64,000 nt of DNA from Clostridium sp. 1001271st1 H5 (GCF_005845215.1 NZ_SPHO01000004.1:62001-126000); one strand, 5' to 3'; positions 30,795-41,017 are shown, numbered from the stretch's first letter. Translations and numbers: made by a program. Notes: a model not told the origin generated them from the letters alone.

Positions 30795-32810
30795 CTAATT
30801 CTTCCACTCCAGTACATATAAAAGCTCCTGCTTCCCATCCCTCCTGGCGCGTTCCGCCAGGGATGCGGCCTGACCGGGCGTCAGCATGTCCTTAAGTACA
30901 TAGAGATACTCCACCCGGTCCTCTTCATATGCCTGATTGGCAATTTCCCCGGCCTGGTCCCGGCTCAATGTCTCATATGTCATATAGAATATATCTGTCT
31001 GGTCCGCCCGGTATGCATCCAGGGCAATATCCGCCTTTTCCGCATCCGTCAGTTCATCCTCCATTACGGAAAAGAAATCCGATTTTCCGGCCTTGGCCGC
31101 CTGTTTTGCCATCTCTGATTTCCTGCCCTTAAGGGATGTGTCATGGTTTCCTGAAATAACGGCAAAATACTTTATCTGGTCCTCCTTATAAAACCGTTCC
31201 ATCAGACCGGCGCAGGTTTCCGGGCTGACACTGCCTGCCACGGCTGCAAAGTAGGACAGATTATCCGCTTCATAGAACCCCGTGGCCAGTTCATCCGCAG
31301 TTCCCTCAAAGGGTCCGTCCACTCCCAGCAAAACCAGCTGGTCCGGCTGGAAATTATATTTGCCCTTACTCAGTTTCTGCTTTTCAATGGACTGTTGCAC
31401 TGCCACGGCTATGGAACTGTCCTCTGCATACGGTTCTGTTTTCCCTGTAAAACACAGGGTCTTTCCGTCTGCCTGCCGGACTACGTCATACTGGTCCGGG
31501 TCCACATTCCAGGCCAGGGCCACGATATAGCCATTGGCCCAGAACATCTTTGTCTGAAGGCTTTTCTGGTCCGGTCGGCGGCGCACATCCTCATACTCAT
31601 TCCAGCTGATTTTTGATATTCCGTGCGCTGCCCCTGTTTCCAGGCGTCCTGCCGCACCTGCCAGCACGGTCTCTGCACCGGCAGTCCCAGTTTTCCTCTG
31701 CAAAGGTGCAAAACCGCACAATACTGCCATGGATATGACGGAAGCCGTCACGGCCCAGGCTGCCCAGGACCATTTCCTGCTTCTGGTTCTGAATTCCAGA
31801 ATGGACACCAGCCTCTCCTTCATCCACTTTGCATTCTGACTGAGCGGAAGGCCCATGCCTGCATCAGAAGGCACGGTATGGCGTCTGAGTGTGGCGAGGA
31901 GAAGCTCGCCGTAACGCTGTTTATCCCGGCTGTCCATATGACGGATTACCGCCTCGTCGCAGGACAGTTCACAGGCCCTGGACACCTCCTTTTGCAGCAC
32001 ATATACAGCCGGATTAAACCAGTGCAGGCATACTGCCGCCTCCGCCAGCCACTTGTACAGCGCATCCAGCCTCCGTATATGGGTGATTTCATGCAAAAAT
32101 GCATAATAAGCCCTGTCTGCCGGAATATCAGCAGGCATGATAATCACAGGTGCAAACAGCCCCATTGTCACCGGCGAAGGAATGGCCCTGCTGACCGCCA
32201 GACGCGGTCTTCTGTTCAGGCCGCATGTACGGCAGGCTTCCTCCAACGGCCCACCATAGACCTCCAGCCACATATCCGGCATACCAGAAGAAATCTCAGC
32301 CCTCTTACACAGCCTGGCTGCGTACCTGTAGTTCCATATCTTCCTTCCCATCAGCACAGCGGCCACAGACAGCCACAATATAAGGAGAACCAGATACAGC
32401 CCATGGCTGGAAACCGGAACCGTATCTGCACGGAGCGCGCCCGTGTAATCCGGCCTTGGGGCCTCTGTCCCCTCTGCCCCCATCTCTTCCTTCCCCGTCC
32501 CCCCTTCCATCCCCGTTTCAGGCTGTCCTTCCATCGTCCCGCCGCCGGACAGTCCGTTTATCCAGGCAGGCATATTCCCCCCTTCAGACAACAGGCCGGC
32601 GGACAGGCCGCTCCTTAAAACATCCGGGAAAAAAAGGCCGGCCGGAGACGGAATAGGCAAAAGCAGCCTCAGCACGGCTGCCAGCCAGATATAATACTGC
32701 CATCTGCGCCCCATGTATCTGCCGAATATCCGCGTGGCTCCAAGCAGAACCAGAATCAGGACAGCGCCTGACAGGGACAGGGTGAAAAACATTTCCAGAT
32801 ACATACTCAT
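30795..32810 (-). CDS. BlaR1/MecR1-type M56 membrane metallopeptidase with novel sensor region
   Basis: 671 residues. Four membrane helices (about 5-130 and near 355) surround the M56 peptidase domain with zinc motif HEITH and the following CELSCDEAV. In BlaR1 this protease responds to ligand binding by a C-terminal beta-lactamase-like domain. Here that domain is missing. The last 200 residues are instead four or five short helical repeats of the type AY-x3-D-x3-YF-x-V (for example AYRADQTDIFYM and AYEEDRVEYLYV). It overlaps the BlaI-type repressor gene by four bases (ATGA). Signal sensed: unknown. Confidence 0.82.
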   Translation of the reverse strand: MSMYLEMFFTLSLSGAVLILVLLGATRIFGRYMGRRWQYYIWLAAVLRLLLPIPSPAGLFFPDVLRSGLSAGLLSEGGNMPAWINGLSGGGTMEGQPETGMEGGTGKEEMGAEGTEAPRPDYTGALRADTVPVSSHGLYLVLLILWLSVAAVLMGRKIWNYRYAARLCKRAEISSGMPDMWLEVYGGPLEEACRTCGLNRRPRLAVSRAIPSPVTMGLFAPVIIMPADIPADRAYYAFLHEITHIRRLDALYKWLAEAAVCLHWFNPAVYVLQKEVSRACELSCDEAVIRHMDSRDKQRYGELLLATLRRHTVPSDAGMGLPLSQNAKWMKERLVSILEFRTRSRKWSWAAWAVTASVISMAVLCGFAPLQRKTGTAGAETVLAGAAGRLETGAAHGISKISWNEYEDVRRRPDQKSLQTKMFWANGYIVALAWNVDPDQYDVVRQADGKTLCFTGKTEPYAEDSSIAVAVQQSIEKQKLSKGKYNFQPDQLVLLGVDGPFEGTADELATGFYEADNLSYFAAVAGSVSPETCAGLMERFYKEDQIKYFAVISGNHDTSLKGRKSEMAKQAAKAGKSDFFSVMEDELTDAEKADIALDAYRADQTDIFYMTYETLSRDQAGEIANQAYEEDRVEYLYVLKDMLTPGQAASLAERARRDGKQELLYVLEWKN

Positions 32811-33193
32811 CCCCTGCCGCCCCCTTTCTCCCAAAATGCCTTCAGCTCCTCATAATCATCTTCGGTCAGATATTCCTGGCTGACCAGGGCCGAAATCAGA
32901 TGCTTTGTGTCACCGCCGAAAACCCGGTCCACCAGAAGTCTGGCCTGGGCCTGCTGATACGCCTCCCTGGATACCAGGGCCACATACTCGTTCAGCCGTC
33001 CCTGCTTGTGCACGGTCAGCATACCGTTATCAGCCAGACGGGACAAAAGCGTCAGAATGGTATTGGACTTCCAGGACTTACCCCTGGATGCCAGTTCCTC
33101 CCCCAAAGCGCCGAACATGGCCCTCCCACCTTTATCCCAGATAACTTCCATGACCTCCATCTGCGCCTCAGGCAGCTGAACTTCCCGTTCCAT
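32807..33193 (-). CDS. BlaI/MecI/CopY family repressor
   Basis: 128 residues from ATG 33193. A winged-helix domain (QLPEAQMEVMEVIWDKGGRAMFGALGEEL, then WKSNTILTLLSRLADNGMLTVHKQGR) is typical of BlaI/MecI. A C-terminal helical dimerisation part includes the region cut by the cognate protease (LISALVS). It overlaps the M56 peptidase gene, its expected inactivator. Two TACA/TGTA dyads lie over its own promoter, matching the BlaI operator type, so the operon should be autoregulated. Confidence 0.88.
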   Translation of the reverse strand: MEREVQLPEAQMEVMEVIWDKGGRAMFGALGEELASRGKSWKSNTILTLLSRLADNGMLTVHKQGRLNEYVALVSREAYQQAQARLLVDRVFGGDTKHLISALVSQEYLTEDDYEELKAFWEKGGGRG

Positions 33194-33211
33194 ATGTCCA
33201 TCCCCTTTCAC

Positions 33212-33264
33212 CTACACTTTGTAGTTATCATCTCCAGTGTACACCTACTGTGTGTAGGTGTCAA
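33212..33264 (-). promoter_or_regulatory. Promoter and twin operators of the blaI-type operon
   Basis: On the reverse strand TTGACA (33259-33264) and TACACT (33236-33241) are 17 bases apart. ACACCTAC (33241-33248) and GTAGGTGT (33254-33261) form a dyad inside the promoter. CTACA/TGTAG (33212-33224) forms a second just downstream. Both carry the TACA...TGTA core recognised by BlaI/MecI proteins. Confidence 0.75.
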
Positions 33265-33270
33265 GGGCAA

Positions 33271-34137
33271 TCACAACGAACTTCTTGCATACCGTATAAA
33301 AGCGGAGGTGGAGGCGGAAAACATCTGGTTCCTCTTCCACGCCAGCACAGACCCGAGCTTCAGCTGCGGGGACAGGGGAACAAATTTCACCCCGTCGTAA
33401 GAGCTGTCCAGCTCCAGGCAGAGTGCTGCTCCGATTCCCTTTTTTACCATGACGGAAGCATTATAGACCAGATTGTATGTGACGGCGATTTCCATCTGAC
33501 ACGCATAATCCCCAAACCAGTTGGCCAGTTCGTTCTGCACCATTTCCCTGCTTGCAGCCAGCAATGGCATGCGGACCAGGTCCTCTGCGCGGACCACATC
33601 CAGCTCTGCCAGATGGGAATCCTCCCGCACCAGGATTCCCCAGGTTTCCTTTACAGGCATACGGAGGAACTCGTATTTTCCCACATCCACCGGTTCCACA
33701 AAGAGCCCCAAATCAAGGAGCCCCCGTTCCATCCGTTCTTTTATATTATCCACGTTTCCGCTGTGAATCTCAAACCGTACCAGGGGATACCGGCTCCTGA
33801 AGTCAGCCATCAGCTCCGCCAGCCTGTTCATGCTGCGTGTCTCGCCGCAGCCAATGGCAATCTCCCCTGCCAGGGTATTCTCATCATGGAGAAATTCCAT
33901 CTTTGTCTTTTCCGCAAGGGAAACCAGCTCCTGGGCCCGGCGCTTTAACAGCATACCGTCATCTGTCAGTATGATGCGGTGGTTGCTGCGGGTAAATAAT
34001 GTTACGCCCAGCTCCTCCTCCAGCTGCATGAGCTGGCGTGAAAGGGTGGGCTGGGTAATATGCAGAAGGCTGGCGGCCTTTGTTATGTTCTCTTCTCTTG
34101 CCGCCATCAAAAAATACTTTAATATGCGTATTTCCAT
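33271..34137 (-). CDS. LysR family transcriptional regulator
   Basis: 288 residues: N-terminal helix-turn-helix (about 1-60, AAREENITKAASLLHITQPTLSRQLMQLEEELGV in part) and a periplasmic-binding-like effector domain (about 90-285). It follows the ferredoxin-type aldo/keto reductase on the same strand by 70 bases, an unusual order for LysR genes, which are commonly divergent from their target. It may be co-transcribed with the reductase. Effector unknown. Confidence 0.88.
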   Translation of the reverse strand: MEIRILKYFLMAAREENITKAASLLHITQPTLSRQLMQLEEELGVTLFTRSNHRIILTDDGMLLKRRAQELVSLAEKTKMEFLHDENTLAGEIAIGCGETRSMNRLAELMADFRSRYPLVRFEIHSGNVDNIKERMERGLLDLGLFVEPVDVGKYEFLRMPVKETWGILVREDSHLAELDVVRAEDLVRMPLLAASREMVQNELANWFGDYACQMEIAVTYNLVYNASVMVKKGIGAALCLELDSSYDGVKFVPLSPQLKLGSVLAWKRNQMFSASTSAFIRYARSSL

Positions 34138-34206
34138 ATACAGTCATCCTTTCCCTATTTATCGGCGCAGGGGCTGCCCTATCAGCTGTTTTCTCAGAAG
34201 CAGCCG

Positions 34207-35346
34207 TCAAAACAATTCCCGGGCCTTTTCCATGCGTTCCGCCACATGCACACCAAACGGACATCGGGCTTCACAGCCTCTGCACCCAGTACAATCCCCG
34301 GCATTTGCAGACAGTCCCTGGTAATGGGCCCGCACCGCAGCCGGAACATCCGGCTGCATGACAGCCAAATCATAGAGCTTGTTCACCATGGCAATATCAA
34401 TGCCTGAGGGACAGGGCGCACAGTGTCCGCAGTAGGTGCACTGACCGAAGTATGCATGGCGCGGGGCGCCTGCCAGCACGCTGGCATAGTCCCGTTCCTC
34501 CTCTGTGGCTGTCTCATAGGCAACAGCCGCCATCACATGCTCCGGCGTGTCAAACCCTGCCATTACGCTGGCCACTCCGGGACGGGTCAGGGCATAGTGG
34601 AGGCACTGCACCGGGGTAAGGGCCACTCCGAAGGGCGATGTCTCCGGAGAAAACAGCCTGCCGCCCGCATATCCCTTCATCACGGTAATACCCACGCCGC
34701 TCTGTTCACAGATACGGTAAAGCTCCTCCCGTTCAGGAGCTATGTTCCTCAGCCCTTCATCGTACACATCTGCAAAATACCGCGTCATGTCCTCACTGGC
34801 CGGCAGCAGGTCAAAGGCCGGATTGATGCTGAACAGAATCAGCTCTATTTCACCGCTCAGGGCAGCCAGCTTTGCCACATCCGGGTTATGTGTGCTCATG
34901 CCGATGTGGCGTATGGTTCCCTTTTCCTTCAGTCCGCGGACATAGGCAATGAACTCTCCCTCCATGATACGCCTAAATTCCGCTGCTTCATCCACAAAAT
35001 GTATCATGCCGAAATCAATATAGTCCGTTCCCAGACGGTCCAGCAAATCCTTAAAAGCCGGTATCACCTTGTCCATCTCGCGGGTGCGGACGTACTGGCC
35101 GTCCTGCCAGGAGGAACCCAGGTGCCCCTGTATCATCCATCGTTCCCGCCTGCCTTTTAGGGCGGCGCCGATGTTGGACCTGACATTGGGTTCCGCCATC
35201 CAGCAGTCCAGAATGTTGATTCCCTGTGCTTCGCAGCAGTCAACAACCTCCTTTATCTCCTCCCTTCCATGCCGTTCCAGCCATTCAGCTCCCAATCCGA
35301 TTTCACTGACCTCCAGGCCCGTGTTTCCCAATTTCCTGTATCGCAT
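34207..35346 (-). CDS. Aldo/keto reductase with two C-terminal 4Fe-4S motifs
   Basis: 379 residues. An aldo/keto reductase TIM barrel (about 1-275) begins MRYRKLGNTGLEVSEIGLGAEW and has the FGMIHFVD strand. A ferredoxin-like tail carries CTYCGHCAPCP (about 298-308) and CTGCRGCEARCP (about 351-362), each able to hold a [4Fe-4S] cluster. This architecture is common in anaerobes and presumably passes electrons to or from a substrate instead of relying only on NADPH. Physiological substrate unknown. Followed by a LysR regulator. Confidence 0.85.
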   Translation of the reverse strand: MRYRKLGNTGLEVSEIGLGAEWLERHGREEIKEVVDCCEAQGINILDCWMAEPNVRSNIGAALKGRRERWMIQGHLGSSWQDGQYVRTREMDKVIPAFKDLLDRLGTDYIDFGMIHFVDEAAEFRRIMEGEFIAYVRGLKEKGTIRHIGMSTHNPDVAKLAALSGEIELILFSINPAFDLLPASEDMTRYFADVYDEGLRNIAPEREELYRICEQSGVGITVMKGYAGGRLFSPETSPFGVALTPVQCLHYALTRPGVASVMAGFDTPEHVMAAVAYETATEEERDYASVLAGAPRHAYFGQCTYCGHCAPCPSGIDIAMVNKLYDLAVMQPDVPAAVRAHYQGLSANAGDCTGCRGCEARCPFGVHVAERMEKARELF

Positions 35347-35386
35347 GTTATTCCTCCCAATTGTATATGCTTTATACTGCCGCCCA

Positions 35387-38300
35387 TCAAGTCCGGTTCC
35401 CGCCCCGCGGCAGAGGCGCTGTCCTGAGTACAGTACCGCAAAGGGTAGCCAGCAGTACCTTCAGATCTATGGGCTTGGCCACATGGGCCGTCATACCGGC
35501 GTCCCTGGCCATCTGGATGTCCTCTGCAAAGGCATTGGCCGTCATCGCTATGATGGGTATGTTTGCTGCGTCCGGGCGTTCCAGCTTCCTTATGACCCGG
35601 GTAGCCTCATACCCGTTCATTTCCGGCATCTGGATATCCATCAGCACCGCGTCATAGGTGCCCGGCAGGGAATCCTTAAATGCCTCCACTGCCCTGGCCC
35701 CGTTGGAAGCCACGGTAAAGCAGGCCCCGTACATTCTCAGCACCTCACAGAGTATCTCAGAATTAATTGCATTATCCTCAGCCACAAGGAAACGGCATCC
35801 CGCCAGTATCGTTCCCTTATCCGTATCATCCGGAAGTTCCGGCTGTTCCCTGTCCTCATTGCCTGCAGCAGAAGCCCATTTCAGGTCCAGCTCCACACAG
35901 AACACGGACCCCTGGTTCAGACGGCTTTCCACGGAAATACTGCCGCCCATCAGGTCCACCAGGCCTTTGGTGATGCTGAGTCCCAGCCCGGTTCCCTCAA
36001 TACGCGACGCATTGCGCAGGAAGGGCTCGAATATATGGGCCAGAAACTCCTCCGTCATACCCACGCCGGTATCGCTGACCGTAAACCGGTACCTGGACCA
36101 TCCATCCCCTGCAGGAGAAGATGTTTCCTCCGCCAAAAGCTCTACGGTTCCCCCCTCAGGCGTAAATTTAACTGCATTTCCCAGTATGTTGATTAATATC
36201 TGGTTGATGCGCAGTGCGTCCCCATAAAACCTTGGATGCAGCATTTCCCCTTCCCGGATATGGAATGCCAGACCTGCATTGACAGCCTGCGGACCCATAA
36301 TAGATGAAAGCTGTTCCAGCATTCCTTCCATGGTTATCTCCATATTGTTCAATTTGATTTTTGAGCGCTCAATCTTACTCATGTCCAGGATATCGTTAAT
36401 CAGGCTCAGCAGATGCCTGGATGACGATGATATCTTATTCAGGTAATCCTTAAGCCGGTCCCGGTCCCCCATGTTAGAAAGGGCAAGGGTGGTCATGCCC
36501 ATTATGGCGTTCATGGGCGTGCGGATATCATGGCTCATGGATGATAGGAAATCGCTTTTAGCCCGGCTGGCTTCCTCCGCAAAGGCCAGGGCCTCTTCCA
36601 GCGCTTCCTTGGACTTCCGTTCAGCCGCCAGTATATCCGTCACATCTGCCCTGGCCATGCAGATGGTATTATGGTCCTTGTCGCCCCACAGTATATTAAT
36701 CTGCTTGTACCGCGGTTCCCGCCCGTTCCCATAAGGCAGCACAAAGTCATACCCTTCCGGTTTCTCCTTAAGCCTTTCCAGCATAGTCTCCATCCGGAAC
36801 TGCCTTTCCGCCTCCTGGCGGGCATGGGAGCCGTAATGCGCCGTCATTCCCTTTAAGCAGGCATTATAATCCTCCACGTAGTAGGGCGGAAGGTCGTCCA
36901 GAATCGTCCGGCGGTCATGCATGGTCAGGCTGCCGCTGCATATATCCAGAAGCCCCATCACCTCAAAGATGCTGGCCACAATGTTCAGGGTTCCCTGCTG
37001 TTCCCGGACAGAATCCGTAATGTCGGTCCGCGCCATGCAGATACGCCCGATGCGCAGGTCGATTGCCGTAACCGTCAGGTTCTTTGTCAGTATTCCCCCG
37101 GATTTCCAGCGGACTGAGTAGGGGAATGAATAAAATCCATCCCGCTTTAACCGTGATATCATATACTCCTTATCCAGCATACTGCCTGCATTGGCCCTGT
37201 CCCTTGGCACCACGATATCCTGAACCAGCCTCCGGACCTGTTCCGAGTAGATTCCATAAGGCTCAGGCACATCCTCCGCCCCGTGGTTATAGGACAGCAG
37301 GGTATAATGGTCCCGGTTCAGGTCCACATCCATCACCATATCATAACTGGACACGGACAGCTTGTGGAGAATCCGGTCCGATACAGTCTGTTCCGTCACA
37401 TCGGTAACAGTAAGGATGCCCGTCACATCACCGCTGTCCGGAGTGGCAATCAGGTTCATCTTAAACCTGGCGTATAAGCCCTCCGGTTTCCTTGGCATGC
37501 GTACAAAACAGTCCAGCTTCAGTTCCAGATTTCCCTTTTCAAAGGCTTCCAGGGACGGCTGGTTGAGATATGTCTTAAGGAAACGCCGGCGCATGTCCGG
37601 CTCCGCCACAAATCCGGATATACCTTTAAAAAAGTCCTCCCGTCTGGCACCGAAGGTTTCAAGCAGGTCCGAACCCGTATAATCATTGATTTCCAAAATA
37701 CGGTTCTGCGTAATGTTGCAGTGGCCCACAATCAATGTATTTGGCTCCAGCGTGCGGTAATGCTGTACAATCAGGTCATTGTACTGGCTGCGGAGCATTT
37801 CCTGCTCCTCCCGTTCCCTGGTCATATCCCGGAAACAGGCGTAAATCTGCTTCTCCCCCTTGTCGCTGTCTATGATGGAAAGGGTGTTCTTCACCCAGAC
37901 ATAACTTCCGTCCCCCTTCATCAGACGGTAAGTAATCTCACATTGGACCTCGCCGCTTTCAATGTACTCCGCCATCTTCTGCCGCACCTGTTCCACGTCC
38001 TCCGGATGGACTCCCGACGTGGCGTCTTTCCCGTACAGCTCCCAGGTCTGGCTCAGGGACATGTCTGTCATGGCAGCAAATCCATCTGATATGAATTCCG
38101 GCGTCATTCCCCCATCCTTCCCATAACGGACAACCGCCACGCCGCCGGGCAGATACCTGAGCACGGTCTGGAAATACTGCTCCAGCCGTTCCATCTCCTT
38201 TTTATTTTCAATGTCCCTGGTAATATCCTGTATGTACTCCACATAGGCGGGTATGCCGTTCCAATCCATCTCATAAAAACGGGTACGCATGGTCCGGCCG

Positions 38301-41017
38301 TCCTCCATAGGCATTTCACGGGCCTGGCCCTCAAATTCATTGAATCTTATGTTGCAGAAAGGACAGGGGGCCTCCTGGCCCTGCAGGGCCTTGTAACACT
38401 TCTTTCCCACACATTCCCCGGATGCAGCAAAGAGATGTTTGGCGTCGTTCACATACAAAAGGTCGTAATTGCGTTTGTCAATCACATAAATGCCGTCAGC
38501 GGTCTGAAGGGTCATATTCTGAAGCAGCTGTGTTTCCGGAGATACTTCCGTCACCACCGCATAAAGCCGTGCTCCTTCCCCGTTTGAGACAATACACCGT
38601 CCATTGAGGCGAATCCAGAGCAGGGAGCCGTTTTCGTGCCAGATACGGTACGAGACATCCAGGCTTCCTCCTGTTTCCATAACCTGCATCACGGTCTGGG
38701 CCACCTTCTGGCGGTCCGCCTCATAAATCATACTGAGGCTGTCCCCCATCATCAGCTGTTCCAAATCCCCGCGGCCGCGGCCGGAAAGGGATGCGATACC
38801 GTCTGAAAAGAAAACCGGCATGACCTGCCCGTCCTTTATTTCAATATGGATGATTCCTCCCGGTATGCTGTTGACCAGATGCTCCAGCTTTTCATTCGCC
38901 CTGTCAAATTCCCTCTCCAGATGGACATACTCGCTGATATCCTTGCACACAACATAAAAGAGTTTTGTGCCGTCCTTCTGCACCTTCTCCTGGCCGCTCA
39001 TATGAATCCAGCCGTATTCCCCCTTATCCTTTTTCCGGACGCGGCATATATGCAGCAGGGTTCCCGTATTCCAGACAGCTTCCAGCACCTTTTCCCTCAG
39101 AAGCTTCATATCATCAGGGCAGACTCCCGGAAAGAGTGAATCCAGTATGGTCTTTTGTGTCTGTTCTATGGGCATTCCCAGGGCTTCATAAAAGGACTGG
39201 TTGTAAAACAGGGGAATCAGCGCCTCCTCAGTGACCCGGCATACGCATAATCCGCAGGGAAGGCTGTTTAAAATGTCCAAAAATGCCATCATGGACAATG
39301 GCGTGTCCGGCTGTTCCCTAGTCTCAATGGGCGTATCCAGTTCCCGGCGGTTTAAAAGACCTGATATTTTGATAAGGTCATCAAACTCCTGGCACGGCAT
39401 GGGTTTTCCGTAATAGTATCCCTGGACATAGTCACATCCCATTTCCCGCAGGCGTGTAATCTGCTCCTTCTTCTCCACGCCTTCCGCCACCACGTCCAGC
39501 TTCATCCATCGGGCCAGTTCCATGACAAAATGCAGGATTCCCTGATTGACCGGTTTGGAAGTCTCATCCTGTATAAACTTCATGTCCAGCTTCAATACGT
39601 CTAAGGGCATCCGGTTCAGCATGTTCAGTGAGGAATAGCCGCTTCCAAAGTCATCCATTTCAATGATAAATCCCTTTTCCCGCAGGCGTCCCAATGTCTC
39701 AATAAGCTGGTCCGGGTTCTCCGTGTATGCGCTCTCTGTTATCTCCAGATGAAGGCGGGAGGGCGAAAGGGAGTACTTCCTGACAGTCTTTATGAGGATA
39801 TCGGCCAGGTCCGCGTGATAAATATCGGACCTGGAAACATTGACGGACACCGGCAGCCTGGGATATCCCTTTTCATCCCAGGATTTCAACGCGGCGCATG
39901 CCCGGTCCCACACATACCGGTCCATCTTTATGATGAATCCGTTCTTCTCAAATATGGGAATGAATTCAGCCGGCGGCAGAAGTCCCCACTCGGGATGATT
40001 CCACCGCACCAGAGCCTCCGCCCCCACCAGCGTGTGGTCTGAGAGCCGGTACTGGGGCTGGAGGTAAATGACAAACTGCTCCTTTTCCAGCGCCTCATCC
40101 ATGCTGTCTGTGATGTCCTGTTCCCTCAGAAGCTGGTTGCGCAGCTTATCATCATAGGTGGCAAAGCAGGTTCCGTATCTTCCCTTAATGCTCTTGGCCA
40201 CCAGAAAGGCCCGGTCGCACATCTGTTCAATGGACAGGGATTTATCACTGACAGGAAAGATTCCCCACTTAACCGTTACATTCCTCACTTCCCCCAGGCT
40301 GTTGATTTCGTCAATAGCCTGCCTGAATACACGGTCCGTATAAGCAAAATGGTGTTCCACCAAACAGGCGAACCGGTCTGCACTGAATCGGCCGCAAAAG
40401 CCATTCTCACCTACCAGTTTCCTGTATGTGTCCGCCATCCTGCACAGGAGACGGTCACCGGCCGGAACACCGAATACATCGTTGATTAATTTAAAATTTT
40501 CTATATCGGAACAGACGATATCATACTCCCTGTCCGGATGGTCCAGCATGGTTTCCCTTGCCTGCTGGCAGAAAAACTCCTTGCTGCACAAACCGGTCAG
40601 GCGGTCGTACCTGAACTGGTTCACTATCACTGCTGTTTCCCGCAGTTTAATGATATTCTCAATGCGCCGCATAATAATCTGCGGCTTATATGGTTTGGCC
40701 ACAAAATCCATGGCTCCGCTGGTCAGGGCCCTGACCTCGCTCTCCTCGTCTCCGCTCTGGGTTGTGACAATAACAGGAATGGGCGCAAACTGGGGATTGG
40801 CCTTCATCAGGGACAGGAATGTGTATCCATCCATCACAGGCATAACCAAATCAAGGAGAACCAGTGAAACATCCCCCTTCATATATTCCAGTTTTTCCAG
40901 TGCCTCCTGTCCGTTCTCAGCCTCCGCCACCGAATACCGCTGTGATAATATCTCCTTCAGCATCATCCGGTTGATTGCATTATCTTCAACAATTAAAAGC
41001 TTCCGCTTTGCAAGCAT
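35387..41017 (-). CDS. Giant hybrid sensor kinase: REC-GGDEF-EAL-PAS array-HisKA-HATPase-REC
   Basis: 1876 residues from ATG 41017 (AGGAAGGA upstream). In order: a receiver domain (about 5-120, LLDLVMP), a GGDEF domain (about 135-295) with the active motif degenerate to SADRF, and an EAL domain (about 310-555) with AEALVRW, EITESAY, DDFGSGYSS and AEGVE intact. About five PAS-type sensor units follow (about 590-1470), one holding a CPFC pair. Then come a histidine kinase (HisKA near 1496 in SHDIRTPMNA; HATPase about 1595-1710) and a second receiver (about 1740-1860, LMDIQMP). It probably degrades c-di-GMP and relays phosphate. Last gene of a chemoreceptor/B12/EAL operon. Confidence 0.87.
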   Translation of the reverse strand: MLAKRKLLIVEDNAINRMMLKEILSQRYSVAEAENGQEALEKLEYMKGDVSLVLLDLVMPVMDGYTFLSLMKANPQFAPIPVIVTTQSGDEESEVRALTSGAMDFVAKPYKPQIIMRRIENIIKLRETAVIVNQFRYDRLTGLCSKEFFCQQARETMLDHPDREYDIVCSDIENFKLINDVFGVPAGDRLLCRMADTYRKLVGENGFCGRFSADRFACLVEHHFAYTDRVFRQAIDEINSLGEVRNVTVKWGIFPVSDKSLSIEQMCDRAFLVAKSIKGRYGTCFATYDDKLRNQLLREQDITDSMDEALEKEQFVIYLQPQYRLSDHTLVGAEALVRWNHPEWGLLPPAEFIPIFEKNGFIIKMDRYVWDRACAALKSWDEKGYPRLPVSVNVSRSDIYHADLADILIKTVRKYSLSPSRLHLEITESAYTENPDQLIETLGRLREKGFIIEMDDFGSGYSSLNMLNRMPLDVLKLDMKFIQDETSKPVNQGILHFVMELARWMKLDVVAEGVEKKEQITRLREMGCDYVQGYYYGKPMPCQEFDDLIKISGLLNRRELDTPIETREQPDTPLSMMAFLDILNSLPCGLCVCRVTEEALIPLFYNQSFYEALGMPIEQTQKTILDSLFPGVCPDDMKLLREKVLEAVWNTGTLLHICRVRKKDKGEYGWIHMSGQEKVQKDGTKLFYVVCKDISEYVHLEREFDRANEKLEHLVNSIPGGIIHIEIKDGQVMPVFFSDGIASLSGRGRGDLEQLMMGDSLSMIYEADRQKVAQTVMQVMETGGSLDVSYRIWHENGSLLWIRLNGRCIVSNGEGARLYAVVTEVSPETQLLQNMTLQTADGIYVIDKRNYDLLYVNDAKHLFAASGECVGKKCYKALQGQEAPCPFCNIRFNEFEGQAREMPMEDGRTMRTRFYEMDWNGIPAYVEYIQDITRDIENKKEMERLEQYFQTVLRYLPGGVAVVRYGKDGGMTPEFISDGFAAMTDMSLSQTWELYGKDATSGVHPEDVEQVRQKMAEYIESGEVQCEITYRLMKGDGSYVWVKNTLSIIDSDKGEKQIYACFRDMTREREEQEMLRSQYNDLIVQHYRTLEPNTLIVGHCNITQNRILEINDYTGSDLLETFGARREDFFKGISGFVAEPDMRRRFLKTYLNQPSLEAFEKGNLELKLDCFVRMPRKPEGLYARFKMNLIATPDSGDVTGILTVTDVTEQTVSDRILHKLSVSSYDMVMDVDLNRDHYTLLSYNHGAEDVPEPYGIYSEQVRRLVQDIVVPRDRANAGSMLDKEYMISRLKRDGFYSFPYSVRWKSGGILTKNLTVTAIDLRIGRICMARTDITDSVREQQGTLNIVASIFEVMGLLDICSGSLTMHDRRTILDDLPPYYVEDYNACLKGMTAHYGSHARQEAERQFRMETMLERLKEKPEGYDFVLPYGNGREPRYKQINILWGDKDHNTICMARADVTDILAAERKSKEALEEALAFAEEASRAKSDFLSSMSHDIRTPMNAIMGMTTLALSNMGDRDRLKDYLNKISSSSRHLLSLINDILDMSKIERSKIKLNNMEITMEGMLEQLSSIMGPQAVNAGLAFHIREGEMLHPRFYGDALRINQILINILGNAVKFTPEGGTVELLAEETSSPAGDGWSRYRFTVSDTGVGMTEEFLAHIFEPFLRNASRIEGTGLGLSITKGLVDLMGGSISVESRLNQGSVFCVELDLKWASAAGNEDREQPELPDDTDKGTILAGCRFLVAEDNAINSEILCEVLRMYGACFTVASNGARAVEAFKDSLPGTYDAVLMDIQMPEMNGYEATRVIRKLERPDAANIPIIAMTANAFAEDIQMARDAGMTAHVAKPIDLKVLLATLCGTVLRTAPLPRGGNRT

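Noticed and set aside
31623..32618. 331-codon forward frame opposite the M56 peptidase gene
   Set aside because: Composition is rich in Arg, His, Pro and Cys as expected of an antisense frame; the reverse gene has clear motifs.
30795..33211. Beta-lactam resistance regulon
   Set aside because: The pair has BlaI/BlaR1 peptidase features but no penicillin-sensing domain and no beta-lactamase gene, so resistance cannot be claimed.
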